A DNA stretch of 5,206 bases from Bacillota bacterium (GTDB lineage Bacteria > Bacillota > Dehalobacteriia > UBA4068). Below are positions 1 to 4,890 of the stretch, in pieces. The DNA is taken from the NCBI GenBank assembly GCA_030528765.1, contig JAUMYD010000134.1, positions 1 to 5,206 on the forward strand, read 5' to 3'. Below the pieces are notes generated by a model that was given only the letters and a program-made list of their open reading frames with translations, was not told where the DNA came from and ran no database searches. A program made the translations under genes and the position numbers. Numbering within the stretch: the first letter of the stretch is position 1; each line of letters starts with the position of its first letter.

Positions 1-293
1 CTTTTTTTATAGATGGAGCTGATCTCCCCACTGAGGATGAAGCGGGGACGCAGCTGATCCGCAGCCGTTCCGCTGTCTGCGATCCGCAGCTCCTCCTTCA
101 GGCAGAAAAGGCCCTCTTCGGCCGGCTCCAGGTTTTCCCGCAGCAGCTGACGCCAAGCCGGGTGGGTAAAATCACCGCTGCCCACCAGATGAATGCCTTT
201 CCTCCTGGCACTGACTTCCAGCTGCACAGGGAGCAGATCCCGGCTGGTGGCCCGGGAATAGGCAGAATGAATGTGTAGATCGGCAATGAACAT
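1..293 (-). CDS. PHP-domain protein, EndoQ/TIGR00375-like (N-terminal 97 residues, runs off the window)
   Basis: An open frame of 97 codons starts at the ATG at 291-293 and continues past the window edge without a stop. The start is set by AGGAGG six bases upstream. The protein begins MFIADLHIHSAYSRATSRD, with the HxH metal-binding motif I of PHP phosphoesterases, followed by GSGDFTHP (residues 38-45) and GEISSIYKK (89-97). In family terms this is the pattern of the endonuclease Q / TIGR00375 branch, metal-dependent nucleases that cut DNA at deaminated bases. Many Clostridia carry a long version with a UvrD-type helicase after the PHP domain, usually annotated as a UvrD helicase. Whether this copy has the helicase cannot be seen. 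It is cytoplasmic, with no signal peptide. It lies 167 bp downstream of the mutase-like gene on the same strand and could be co-transcribed. The family call is confident; the exact activity is inferred. Confidence 0.85.
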   Translation of the reverse strand, partial: MFIADLHIHSAYSRATSRDLLPVQLEVSARRKGIHLVGSGDFTHPAWRQLLRENLEPAEEGLFCLKEELRIADSGTAADQLRPRFILSGEISSIYKK

Positions 294-460
294 GGTTCCT
301 CCTTGAAAAAAGGCAGAAATTCTTCTCCGGTGCTCCTGCTGCTGACATGTTTTCGGAGCCGAGATGCGGCTTTTGCTTCCTGCGCAGCTGTTTCCTGCTG
401 CTTTTGGGATAGCTGCTTTTTGGGAAGGGCAGTGGCCCTTTTCGGGAAAGCCGTTTCGGA
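294..460. other. Intergenic spacer between two minus-strand genes
   Basis: These 167 bp separate the mutase-like gene's stop from the start of the PHP gene. The stretch contains the PHP gene's AGGAGG site next to 293 and a small inverted repeat, AAGGGC/GCCCTT (425-430 with 435-440). The latter has no T-run on the minus strand and so is not a convincing terminator. I found no clear -35/-10 pair, so read-through from the upstream gene is plausible. An overlapping minus-strand open frame (172-495) has no family features and overlaps both neighbours, so it is not annotated as a gene. Confidence 0.5.
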
Positions 461-1201
461 TCATATTCCGGAGACCGTATCGAAAAGAAGCTCACAGTGA
501 TATTTTCCGCTGAAGCGCTGCATCAGCATGGGGCTCTCCGGCAGCAGCAGCCCACTTGCTGCTGCTGCTTTTTCCGAGAAGGCACTTCCTGCCGGGTTCC
601 CATCCCGCTGGCTGCGGTAGATCAGGAAGGGAAGAGGATGGGAATCCTCACCCTCTGCGCAGGGGGAAAAGGCACCGGCTGTGAGCAGCAGAGAATACTC
701 TTCTTCTTCGACCGCCAATGCTGCCAGCAGAGGACCGATCAATTTTCTGTCGATCTCAGTCAGTCGCTGGATCTTTTCGTCCTGCTTGCAGCCGATCCCG
801 GCATCCAGGTAGAGGCAAAGGAAGTTATAGCCTGCTGCAAAGATCCGGTGTGTGGCCGGCAGCAGGGCTTCGTATGGTTTTTCCTCTTTTCTCAGCTCTA
901 GGGGGAAAAGGGAAAGAGAAAGCTGCCTTCCTTCCGCTTCCGGTCCCTTGCCAAAGAAAAGCAGTGCCGCATTGAAGCCATAGAGCTTGCGGAGATCCCC
1001 TTTTTCAGAAAGATCCACCGCACCCAGTGCGGCCAGAAATTCTTTTCTTCCGTTCTGGGGCTGGCCCGGGGGAACCACACGGAGAAGGCCCAGCTCAGAT
1101 TTTTGAGCTAAGAGATCCATGCTCGCAGTGGAAGCCTTTTCCAGAGCTGTATGCTCTCCTTTTTCCGCTGCAGCGGCAAGAAAAATGCTGATTGCTTTCA
1201 T
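461..1201 (-). CDS. Reduced relative of archaeal-type cofactor-independent phosphoglycerate mutase / proposed homoserine kinase
   Basis: This is a 246-aa uninterrupted ORF whose ATG (1199-1201) follows AGGAGG at a 7-nt spacing. Several segments recall the ApgM / TIGR02535 'proposed homoserine kinase' family: TALEKASTASMDLLA...GLLRVVPPGQP (18-48) resembles the family's TPLxxAxTPNMDxLA...GLxxTVPxGxP. EIDRKLIGPLLAAL (149-162) resembles the helix after the metal site. SHPLPFLIYRS (187-197) resembles TxDPVPFLIY. FSEKAAAASG...MLMQRF (208-230) resembles the C-terminal tail. Family members are about 400 aa; this one lacks most of the cap domain. The expected ligands are also absent: no GDGMAD near the N-terminus, AGIGCKQ where PDExGH is usual, and no DHPTP. 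It may be catalytically dead, may have a regulatory or binding role, or may be a decaying gene kept in frame by chance. Its position opposite the aspartate kinase gene fits the family's known link to threonine biosynthesis. The alignment is from memory, so the family call is tentative. Confidence 0.6.
   Translation of the reverse strand: MKAISIFLAAAAEKGEHTALEKASTASMDLLAQKSELGLLRVVPPGQPQNGRKEFLAALGAVDLSEKGDLRKLYGFNAALLFFGKGPEAEGRQLSLSLFPLELRKEEKPYEALLPATHRIFAAGYNFLCLYLDAGIGCKQDEKIQRLTEIDRKLIGPLLAALAVEEEEYSLLLTAGAFSPCAEGEDSHPLPFLIYRSQRDGNPAGSAFSEKAAAASGLLLPESPMLMQRFSGKYHCELLFDTVSGI
541..568. repeat. 11-bp CAG/CTG inverted repeat followed by T5 on the plus strand
   Basis: GCAGCAGCAGC (541-551) pairs perfectly with GCTGCTGCTGC (558-568) around a 6-nt loop, and TTTTT follows at 569-573 on the plus strand. 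It lies inside the mutase-like coding region, where on the minus strand it encodes an Ala-rich then Leu-rich stretch (residues 212-220). On the plus strand it has the form of an intrinsic terminator and could stop antisense transcripts. It may equally be a by-product of low-complexity coding. Confidence 0.4.
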
Positions 1202-1236
1202 GCGTTTTCCTCCTGATTTTCCTGCTGGGGAAGGAT

Positions 1237-1250
1237 GCCCCTGCAGGGGC
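1237..1250. promoter_or_regulatory. Perfect 14-bp palindrome GCCCCTGCAGGGGC (operator or hairpin candidate)
   Basis: The palindrome sits just upstream of the lysC promoter -35 box (1257) and inside the 5' untranslated region of the mutase-like gene, 35 bp before its start codon. As DNA it could bind a dimeric regulator acting on the lysC promoter or blocking leftward transcription. As RNA it could form a short hairpin upstream of the ribosome binding site. No known regulator motif is recognised. Confidence 0.4.
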
Positions 1251-1256
1251 TAAGGC

Positions 1257-1285
1257 TTGCGAAAAAGAAAGAATGATGCTATACT
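1257..1285 (+). promoter_or_regulatory. Sigma-A promoter for lysC (rightward)
   Basis: The -35 box TTGCGA (1257-1262) is separated by 17 bp from the -10 box TATACT (1280-1285), with a TG extended -10 element at 1277-1278. The expected transcription start is near 1292, giving a lysC leader of about 230 nt. The -10 lies only 7 bp from the -10 of the opposing promoter. Confidence 0.7.
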
Positions 1286-1291
1286 ATAATT

Positions 1292-1521
1292 CATTATACT
1301 TCTTTTCTTTAGTGCGGTAAAGAGCAGGAAGGGAAATCCACTGCATAATTCTATGGTGCTTTTCGGTCGCTTTTCCTACTCTGCACAGGCCCATTTTCGG
1401 GCTTGCTTCGGGCAGCAGAGAGGTCTTTGGGAAGAAAGTGGTCGTTCTTGCATATACTTTTGCAGCAGCAGCTTTTTTGACCGTTTCCCGCAGAGAGACT
1501 TTGCTTTTGGGAGAATAAGAT
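1292..1521 (+). other. lysC mRNA leader (about 230 nt) with possible stem-loops and the lysC ribosome binding site
   Basis: The leader runs from the inferred transcription start to the lysC ATG. A possible extended hairpin pairs CTCTGC (1379-1384) with GCAGAG (1415-1420), continued outward by CCT (1375-1377) with AGG (1421-1423) past a bulged A. Inside it, AGGCCC (1387-1392) pairs with GGGCTT (1399-1404). A run of GCAGCAGCAGC then six T (1462-1477) lies nearer the gene. Firmicute lysC leaders often hold a lysine riboswitch (L box), but I do not recognise its conserved blocks here, nor a T-box motif. The ribosome binding site is GGGAG (1509-1513), 8 nt before the ATG. Minus-strand and out-of-frame open frames across this stretch lack any support as genes. 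Confidence 0.45.
1293..1321 (-). promoter_or_regulatory. Sigma-A promoter for the mutase-like gene (leftward)
   Basis: Read on the minus strand, the -35 box is TTTACC (1316-1321), then 17 bp, then a consensus TATAAT (1293-1298). The expected start is near 1286, giving an untranslated leader of about 85 nt before the ATG at 1201. The two promoters face each other across the palindrome TATAAT-TC-ATTATA (1285-1298), so polymerase can hardly occupy both at once. Confidence 0.7.
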
Positions 1522-2757
1522 ATGCTTATCAAGGTTCAGAAATTTGGTGGAAGCTCTGTGGGAAACCCGGAGCGTATGCGCCGTGTAGCCCGGCGCATTG
1601 CAGAGGCGGCAGATGCAGGGAATCAGGTAGCAGTGGTAGTTTCTGCAATGGGGGACACCACGGATGATTTGATTGCCCTTTCCCGGGAGCTGAACCCTCA
1701 GCCGGAGCGGCGGGAGATGGATATGCTTCTTTCCACTGGGGAGCAGCAATCCATAGCCTTGCTGGCTATGACTCTGCAGAATATGGGCTATAAAGCGATC
1801 TCACTTACGGGAAGGCAGGCGGGATTCCGGACGGATGGCTCCTATTCTTCTGCGAAGATTCTTTCTGTGGATTGCCAGCGGGTCCGGGATGAGCTGGAAG
1901 CGGGGAAAATTGCTATCGTGGCAGGCTTTCAGGGCGTGGATCATTGCGGGGAGATCAATACACTGGGGCGAGGTGGTTCTGATACATCAGCCGTGGCCTT
2001 GGCGATCGGCCTGGAGGCGGATGTCTGTGAAATTTTTACGGATGTGGATGGGGTATATACTGCAGATCCGCGCATCGTAAAGAAGGCATGGAAGATCCCG
2101 GAGATTTCCTACGATGAGATGCTGGAAATGGCAGCCATGGGGGCTTTGGTTCTGCAGCCACGCTCTGTGGAGTTGGCAAAGCAATATGGTGTGGTCCTGC
2201 ATGTTCGTTCCAGTTTCAATCATAATGAGGGAACCATTGTCAAGGAGGAAGTAAGCATGGACAAGGATATGGAAAAGGAATTGATCGTCTGCGGCGTGGC
2301 CCACGATATGAACGTGCTGAAAGTGAGCCTCTTTGGCATTCCGAACCGGCATGGGATGGCTGGGGATATTTTTGAGCAGCTGGCCCGGGTTGGTGTAAAC
2401 GTGGATATGATAGTCCAGAGCGGCAGTCGGGATATGCGCCATGATATCAGCTTTACTTGTGGCCGGGATGAACGGGTAAAGGTGGAGACCGCTGTTCAGA
2501 ACCTGATGCTGACGGTGCCCATGGAATATTATACGATCGTGGATACGCTTGCAAAGATCTCCATAGTGGGAGCTGGCATGATCACCCATCCTGGGGTTGC
2601 TGCAAAAATGTTCAGGGTATTCAGTGAGAATAAGATCAACATTTCAATGATATCTACCAGTGAGATCAAGATCTCCTGTATTGTGGACGAAAGGGAAGTA
2701 ACCAAGGCTTTGATGTGCCTGCATACGGCCTTTGGTCTGGATGCAGAGGAGAATTGA
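1522..2757 (+). CDS. lysC: Aspartate kinase (aspartokinase II type, alpha subunit)
   Basis: This 411-aa enzyme phosphorylates aspartate with ATP, the first step of the aspartate pathway to lysine, threonine, methionine and diaminopimelate. The amino-acid kinase domain occupies about residues 1-240: KFGGSSVG (7-14) binds ATP and aspartate, VVSAMGDTTD (39-48), STGE (71-74), GRGGSDTSA (149-157) and FTDVDGVYTADPRIV (172-186) are classic. Two ACT-fold regulatory segments follow (about 262-335 and 343-405), including GMITHPGVAAKMF (352-364) and ISTSEIKIS (377-385), typical of lysine and/or threonine feedback sites. Length matches the monofunctional LysC family (about 400-410 aa). The ATG is supported by GGGAG eight bases upstream and by the family N-terminus. 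The gene stands alone on its strand. It is driven by the promoter at 1257-1285 and contains an internal translation start for a beta subunit. Confidence 0.97.
   Translation: MLIKVQKFGGSSVGNPERMRRVARRIAEAADAGNQVAVVVSAMGDTTDDLIALSRELNPQPERREMDMLLSTGEQQSIALLAMTLQNMGYKAISLTGRQAGFRTDGSYSSAKILSVDCQRVRDELEAGKIAIVAGFQGVDHCGEINTLGRGGSDTSAVALAIGLEADVCEIFTDVDGVYTADPRIVKKAWKIPEISYDEMLEMAAMGALVLQPRSVELAKQYGVVLHVRSSFNHNEGTIVKEEVSMDKDMEKELIVCGVAHDMNVLKVSLFGIPNRHGMAGDIFEQLARVGVNVDMIVQSGSRDMRHDISFTCGRDERVKVETAVQNLMLTVPMEYYTIVDTLAKISIVGAGMITHPGVAAKMFRVFSENKINISMISTSEIKISCIVDEREVTKALMCLHTAFGLDAEEN
2242..2259 (+). promoter_or_regulatory. Internal Shine-Dalgarno and start codon inside lysC
   Basis: AAGGAGG (2242-2248) sits 8 nt before an ATG (2257-2259) that is in frame with lysC (codon 246). 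The site is better than the gene's own ribosome binding site (GGGAG). It falls in the linker between the kinase domain and the first ACT domain, where Bacillus subtilis lysC has its beta-subunit start. Confidence 0.8.
2257..2757 (+). CDS. Aspartate kinase beta subunit (in-frame internal translation product of lysC)
   Basis: Starting at the internal ATG gives a 166-aa polypeptide (MDKDMEKELIVCGVAHDMN...) that holds only the two ACT segments and shares the lysC stop. In B. subtilis aspartokinase II and in Corynebacterium aspartokinase an equivalent short product assembles with the full-length chain into an alpha2beta2 enzyme and contributes to feedback inhibition. The product here is inferred from the perfectly spaced AAGGAGG and its position at the domain boundary; no protein data are available. 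Confidence 0.75.
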   Translation: MDKDMEKELIVCGVAHDMNVLKVSLFGIPNRHGMAGDIFEQLARVGVNVDMIVQSGSRDMRHDISFTCGRDERVKVETAVQNLMLTVPMEYYTIVDTLAKISIVGAGMITHPGVAAKMFRVFSENKINISMISTSEIKISCIVDEREVTKALMCLHTAFGLDAEEN

Positions 2758-2889
2758 CAGCGGAAGATGATCATTTTACGGAAGAGAAGATAAATCGTCC
2801 GGAGCCTTTGCTGCTAAAGTTGTAAGCTAAAGGTAGATACATGGAGAAACTGATCTACCCCTGTCAAGATCTACCAGGGAAATAAACAA

Positions 2890-2938
2890 AAAATTATTCT
2901 ATTAACTCACCCTTACCAAACACTGGTAGCGGTGAGTT
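2890..2938 (-). terminator. Hairpin terminator after the transposase orfB remnant
   Basis: On the minus strand AACTCACC (2931-2938) pairs with GGTGAGTT (2904-2911). Inside it TACCA/TGGTA pairs across a 5-nt loop (2914-2928). The stem is followed by an A/T-rich tract with six T (2888-2893 region). It lies four bases past the orfB stop. On the plus strand the same hairpin is the first strong one downstream of lysC and might end that transcript too, though without a T-run. Confidence 0.6.
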
Positions 2939-2941
2939 TCG

Positions 2942-3103
2942 TTATGCGGCAAACTTTGCCTTGTATTTTTGAATTCGTTTGTTTTCTGGAATGGGATACA
3001 GGGTAGGTTTGCCAGAACGCAATGCTTCCATCCGAACTCCCATTGGAGTGCGGTCGTCAAAGCGATCTTGGAAACGTTCATAGTTGTAGAAATATTGTAT
3101 TTT
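2942..3103 (-). pseudogene. IS3-family transposase orfB, C-terminal 53 codons only
   Basis: In the frame ending at TAA (2942-2944) the sequence reads KIQYFYNYERFQDRFDDRTP, then MGVRMEALRSGKPTLYPIPE and NKRIQKYKAKFAA. This is the typical end of the IS3-family integrase: the YNYER...RTPMEVR motif just past the catalytic glutamate and a basic tail. Upstream in this frame a stop comes within a few codons. The DDE catalytic core is missing, so it cannot encode an active transposase. A longer open frame over the same bases (2902-3138) is the wrong frame for orfB and reads into it from orfA. Confidence 0.85.
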
Positions 3104-3362
3104 GCCACGATTTCATCTAGGCTGCCTTCGCTGCGCATGACTGCTTCTCACAATTTGTTTTAAAGGACGATTTGTGCTGCTGATTACCGCACCTCGCTAC
3201 AAAAGCAAAGCCCCCGTGCTCTCGATATTTTTTTGTCCGGTCTTCTGCTGACTTTTTCCCAAGCCTATACTTGAATGCCAAAAACCTGTATGAGGCATCT
3301 CCAGACAGATACTCTTTAGCTAGTCTTATCTTTAAGTCTGACGGGTATTTGGGTTCCGTCAT
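3089..3362 (-). pseudogene. IS3-family transposase orfA, N-terminal part, frameshifted and truncated
   Basis: The ATG (3360-3362) follows GGGAGG at about 8 nt. The protein starts MTEPKYPSDLKIRLAKEYLS, a helix-turn-helix of the type found at the start of IS3-family OrfA, then KKYREHGGFAF. The frame hits a stop at 3117 after 81 aa. In another frame EAVMRSEGSLDEIVAKYNIS (about 3147-3088) is clearly the second helix-turn-helix of the same protein, so a 1-base indel occurred near 3143-3152. The R at position 42 (CGG), where family members usually have W (TGG), suggests further decay. Beyond AKYNIS the coding sequence jumps into orfB. Confidence 0.8.
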
Positions 3363-3368
3363 AAAAAT

Positions 3369-3416
3369 ATCCTCCCAAAGTAGATTGGATATTTCCGTGG
3401 TCTACTTTGGGAGGAT
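3369..3416. repeat. Perfect 16-bp inverted repeat hiding the orfA ribosome binding site
   Basis: ATCCTCCCAAAGTAGA (3369-3384) and TCTACTTTGGGAGGAT (3401-3416) are exact reverse complements around a 16-nt loop. On minus-strand RNA the 3' arm carries GGGAGGAU, the orfA Shine-Dalgarno, so a transcript entering from outside would fold and mask it. One arm lies at the proposed element end (3418). This matches the known use of end hairpins by several insertion sequences to stop transposase translation from read-through transcripts. Confidence 0.7.
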
Positions 3417-3418
3417 CA

Positions 3419-3574
3419 TATCAAATACCATGTTGTCTGCCTTTTCTTTAAACTGAAATAAGGGTAGAGTAGGGTGAAAAGATGAAGAAATGGCAAAATG
3501 GAGCAGCTCCGGGATGCTTTGCGCGGAGGTGTCTTTCTTGCGGGCGGAACATATTAAGGGGAAAGCGCTTTTCT
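3419..3574. other. Spacer between the IS relic and the flavodoxin stop
   Basis: These 156 bp lie downstream of the flavodoxin gene and upstream of the element. No supported gene is present. The short symmetric GAAAGCGCTTTTC near 3561-3573 has no loop or T-run and is not a good terminator. A minus-strand open frame of 89 aa that crosses into the element (3402-3671) has no family features and overlaps the flavodoxin out of frame. Confidence 0.5.
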
Positions 3575-4063
3575 TTAAAGAGCCAGGATATCGAGCCAGG
3601 CCGACAGTGCAGCTGGGGATGCGCTGCCAGGCAAAAGCTTTGCTGGGCGCCAGCTTACCGTCTCCGGGCAAAGCTTATGCAGGATGTTTTCGCTTTCCCC
3701 CAACCCGCTGCCGCCGGAGGTGGCAAAGGGAATGATGGTTTTCCCGGAGAGATCATGGCTTTCCAGAAAAGCATCGATGATGCGCGGCGCAACATACCAC
3801 CAGATAGGAAAGCCGACAAAGATATAGTCGTATTCCGCGATTCTTTCACAGTGGGTGGCAAGTACAGGGCGGCAGTAGGGATCCTTCATTTCCAGGCTGC
3901 TGCGGCTTTGCGGATCCCGCCAATCCAGATCTTCCTGGCTGTAGGGCTGGCTGGGGCGGATCTCGAATATATCTGCCTTCGCCGTTGCTGCCAGCCGTTC
4001 AGCCAAAGATTTTGTTACGCCGCTGCAGGAAAAATAGGCAACCAATGCTTTTTTCTCGTTCAT
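3575..4063 (-). CDS. Short flavodoxin / flavodoxin_4-type FMN protein
   Basis: This is a 162-aa cytoplasmic protein. The ATG at 4061-4063 is chosen over an upstream in-frame ATG (4141) because AGGAGG stands 7 nt before it and the protein then begins with the family's first strand, KKALVAYFSCSGVTK. SCSGVTK (12-18) is the FMN phosphate-binding loop. IFVGFPIWWYVAPRIIDAFL (81-100) carries the aromatic strip that packs against the flavin, and PFATSGGSGLGES (112-124) is the third FMN loop. Length fits the single-domain Flavodoxin_4 family. It should carry FMN and move electrons or act as a quinone or flavin reductase; the partner is not known. It is the second gene of an operon, 50 bp downstream of the nitroreductase, which makes a common redox job likely. 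Confidence 0.9.
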   Translation of the reverse strand: MNEKKALVAYFSCSGVTKSLAERLAATAKADIFEIRPSQPYSQEDLDWRDPQSRSSLEMKDPYCRPVLATHCERIAEYDYIFVGFPIWWYVAPRIIDAFLESHDLSGKTIIPFATSGGSGLGESENILHKLCPETVSWRPAKLLPGSASPAALSAWLDILAL

Positions 4064-4113
4064 CTGTATTCCTCCTCTTCGTTCCGCTGGTAATTTTACC
4101 TGCGATTTTTCTT

Positions 4114-4797
4114 CTAAAGCCGGGGAAGCGGGTTTACCCAAGAAAAATTTTCCGGGCCCGCAGCAAGCTCAAAGTGATAGCGTACGATCCCCAGATCCAC
4201 CAGTGCATAGGGACCACTTGCGGCTGCAGCCAGGACTTGCGCTCCCCGCAGGTGGAAGCAGAATTTTTGCTGGTTTACCGCAGTGGGTGCCAGCAGGACA
4301 GCCTCCATACCCTTGCGGAACCAGGGAGGCATTTCCCCTTCATAGCGACAAAGTGCCTCCAGTGGTTTATTCCGGTGCGGGCGACCTTGGTCTGCACCGT
4401 ATCCCAGCGCAATGACACAGACCAATCTTTCATCTGCGGCGATCTCTGCTTTACATTTGCGGCGGGAGAAGGTGGCCGCGACCCAGCATGTATTCAGGCC
4501 CAGCATCTGTGCTTTCAGCACGATCCGTTCCCCATAGTAACCCAAGCACTCCTCTAGGCCTGTCTGTGCCTTGCCTATCAGCGCGATATAATTTCGTACA
4601 CCCCGGAAGAGGCCATAGTGGGCAAGGATGCTGCCAAATGCTTCCGGTTCCTCCGTGAACAGTTGAATATGCAGATTCCCTTCCTGGTTGCAGGCTGCGA
4701 TTTCGGCCTGGAGGGCTGCTTTCTGGTTTTCATTGATTTTTTGCGGGGTATAATGCCGCACCGAATGGCGGGATCTCATAGCTTGAAAAACATCCAT
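4114..4797 (-). CDS. Nitroreductase family protein, TM1586-type
   Basis: This is a 227-aa FMN-dependent oxidoreductase. The start is ATG 4795-4797, with AAGGAGC eight bases upstream; a 60-residue upstream extension of the same frame runs through the stem-loop region and the CRISPR edge and is not coding. RSRHSVRHY (8-16) is the N-terminal nitroreductase motif that contacts FMN phosphate. NYIALIG (69-75), GLNTCWVAATF (100-110) and APTAVNQQKFCF (170-181) follow the order and length of the Pfam TM1586_NiRdase group (about 220 aa, two half-repeats in one chain). Substrates of this group are largely unknown; flavin- and NAD(P)H-dependent reduction is inferred. It is the first gene of an operon with the flavodoxin. 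Its upstream region holds the inverted repeats at 4855-4870 and 4891-4918; I found no convincing -35/-10. Confidence 0.9.
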   Translation of the reverse strand: MDVFQAMRSRHSVRHYTPQKINENQKAALQAEIAACNQEGNLHIQLFTEEPEAFGSILAHYGLFRGVRNYIALIGKAQTGLEECLGYYGERIVLKAQMLGLNTCWVAATFSRRKCKAEIAADERLVCVIALGYGADQGRPHRNKPLEALCRYEGEMPPWFRKGMEAVLLAPTAVNQQKFCFHLRGAQVLAAAASGPYALVDLGIVRYHFELAAGPENFSWVNPLPRL

Positions 4798-4854
4798 TTT
4801 GAAGCTCCTTTTTTCTGGGCTTGGAGATAGAGAAGCGATACTGTGATTGTGGCA

Positions 4855-4870
4855 ATATGGTTTTCCATAT
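4855..4870. promoter_or_regulatory. Inverted repeat ATATGG-TTTT-CCATAT upstream of the nitroreductase (operator candidate)
   Basis: Two perfect 6-bp arms flank four bases, 58 bp before the nitroreductase start codon. The size, symmetry and A/T content suit a dimeric repressor or activator site, and nitroreductase/flavodoxin operons are often redox-regulated. No matching regulator is in the window and the motif is not one I recognise. Confidence 0.45.
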
Positions 4871-4890
4871 CTGCGGAACCGGGCTTTTGG

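Larger units (their letters stand above)
2851..3418 (-). mobile_element. Deletion derivative of an IS3-family (IS150-like) insertion sequence
   Basis: The stretch holds the start of orfA and the end of orfB of an IS3-family element, reading leftward, with almost 1 kb of the usual 1.3-1.5 kb missing. Proposed ends are TGATCTACCC (from 2851) and, on the minus strand, TGATCCTCCC (from 3418). They match at 8 of 10 positions and start with the TG usual for the family, but I find no target-site duplication (AAC against TAT), so both ends are uncertain. GATCTACC occurs twice near the left end (2852-2859 and 2868-2875) and GGTAGAT inverted at 2832-2838, so the true left end could lie a little further out. 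The 93 bp between the lysC stop and this end hold no gene. Confidence 0.75.

Noticed and set aside
172..495. Minus-strand 107-aa open frame between the mutase-like and PHP genes
   Set aside because: It overlaps both genes in another frame, its composition is basic and low-complexity, and it has no motifs.
1292..1521. Lysine riboswitch call for the lysC leader
   Set aside because: The conserved L-box sequence blocks were looked for and not recognised; the leader is reported without a class.
1284..1749. Open frames on both strands over the lysC leader and gene start (82, 132 and 104 aa)
   Set aside because: They overlap lysC out of frame or cross the promoters, with no family resemblance and no convincing role as a leader peptide.
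1987..2589. Minus-strand 200-aa open frame opposite lysC
   Set aside because: It is a His-rich shadow of the lysC codons with no supported start.
3100..3103. One-base deletion in a T/A run as the cause of the transposase frame change
   Set aside because: The segment upstream (EGSLDEIVAKYNIS) belongs to the second helix-turn-helix of orfA, not to orfB. A deletion joining the two genes explains the frame change better.
3482..4093. Plus-strand 203-aa open frame opposite the flavodoxin
   Set aside because: It is an antisense shadow of a clearly coding flavodoxin with no recognisable motifs.
3985..4557. Plus-strand 190-aa open frame opposite the nitroreductase
   Set aside because: It is an antisense shadow; the minus frame carries all family motifs.
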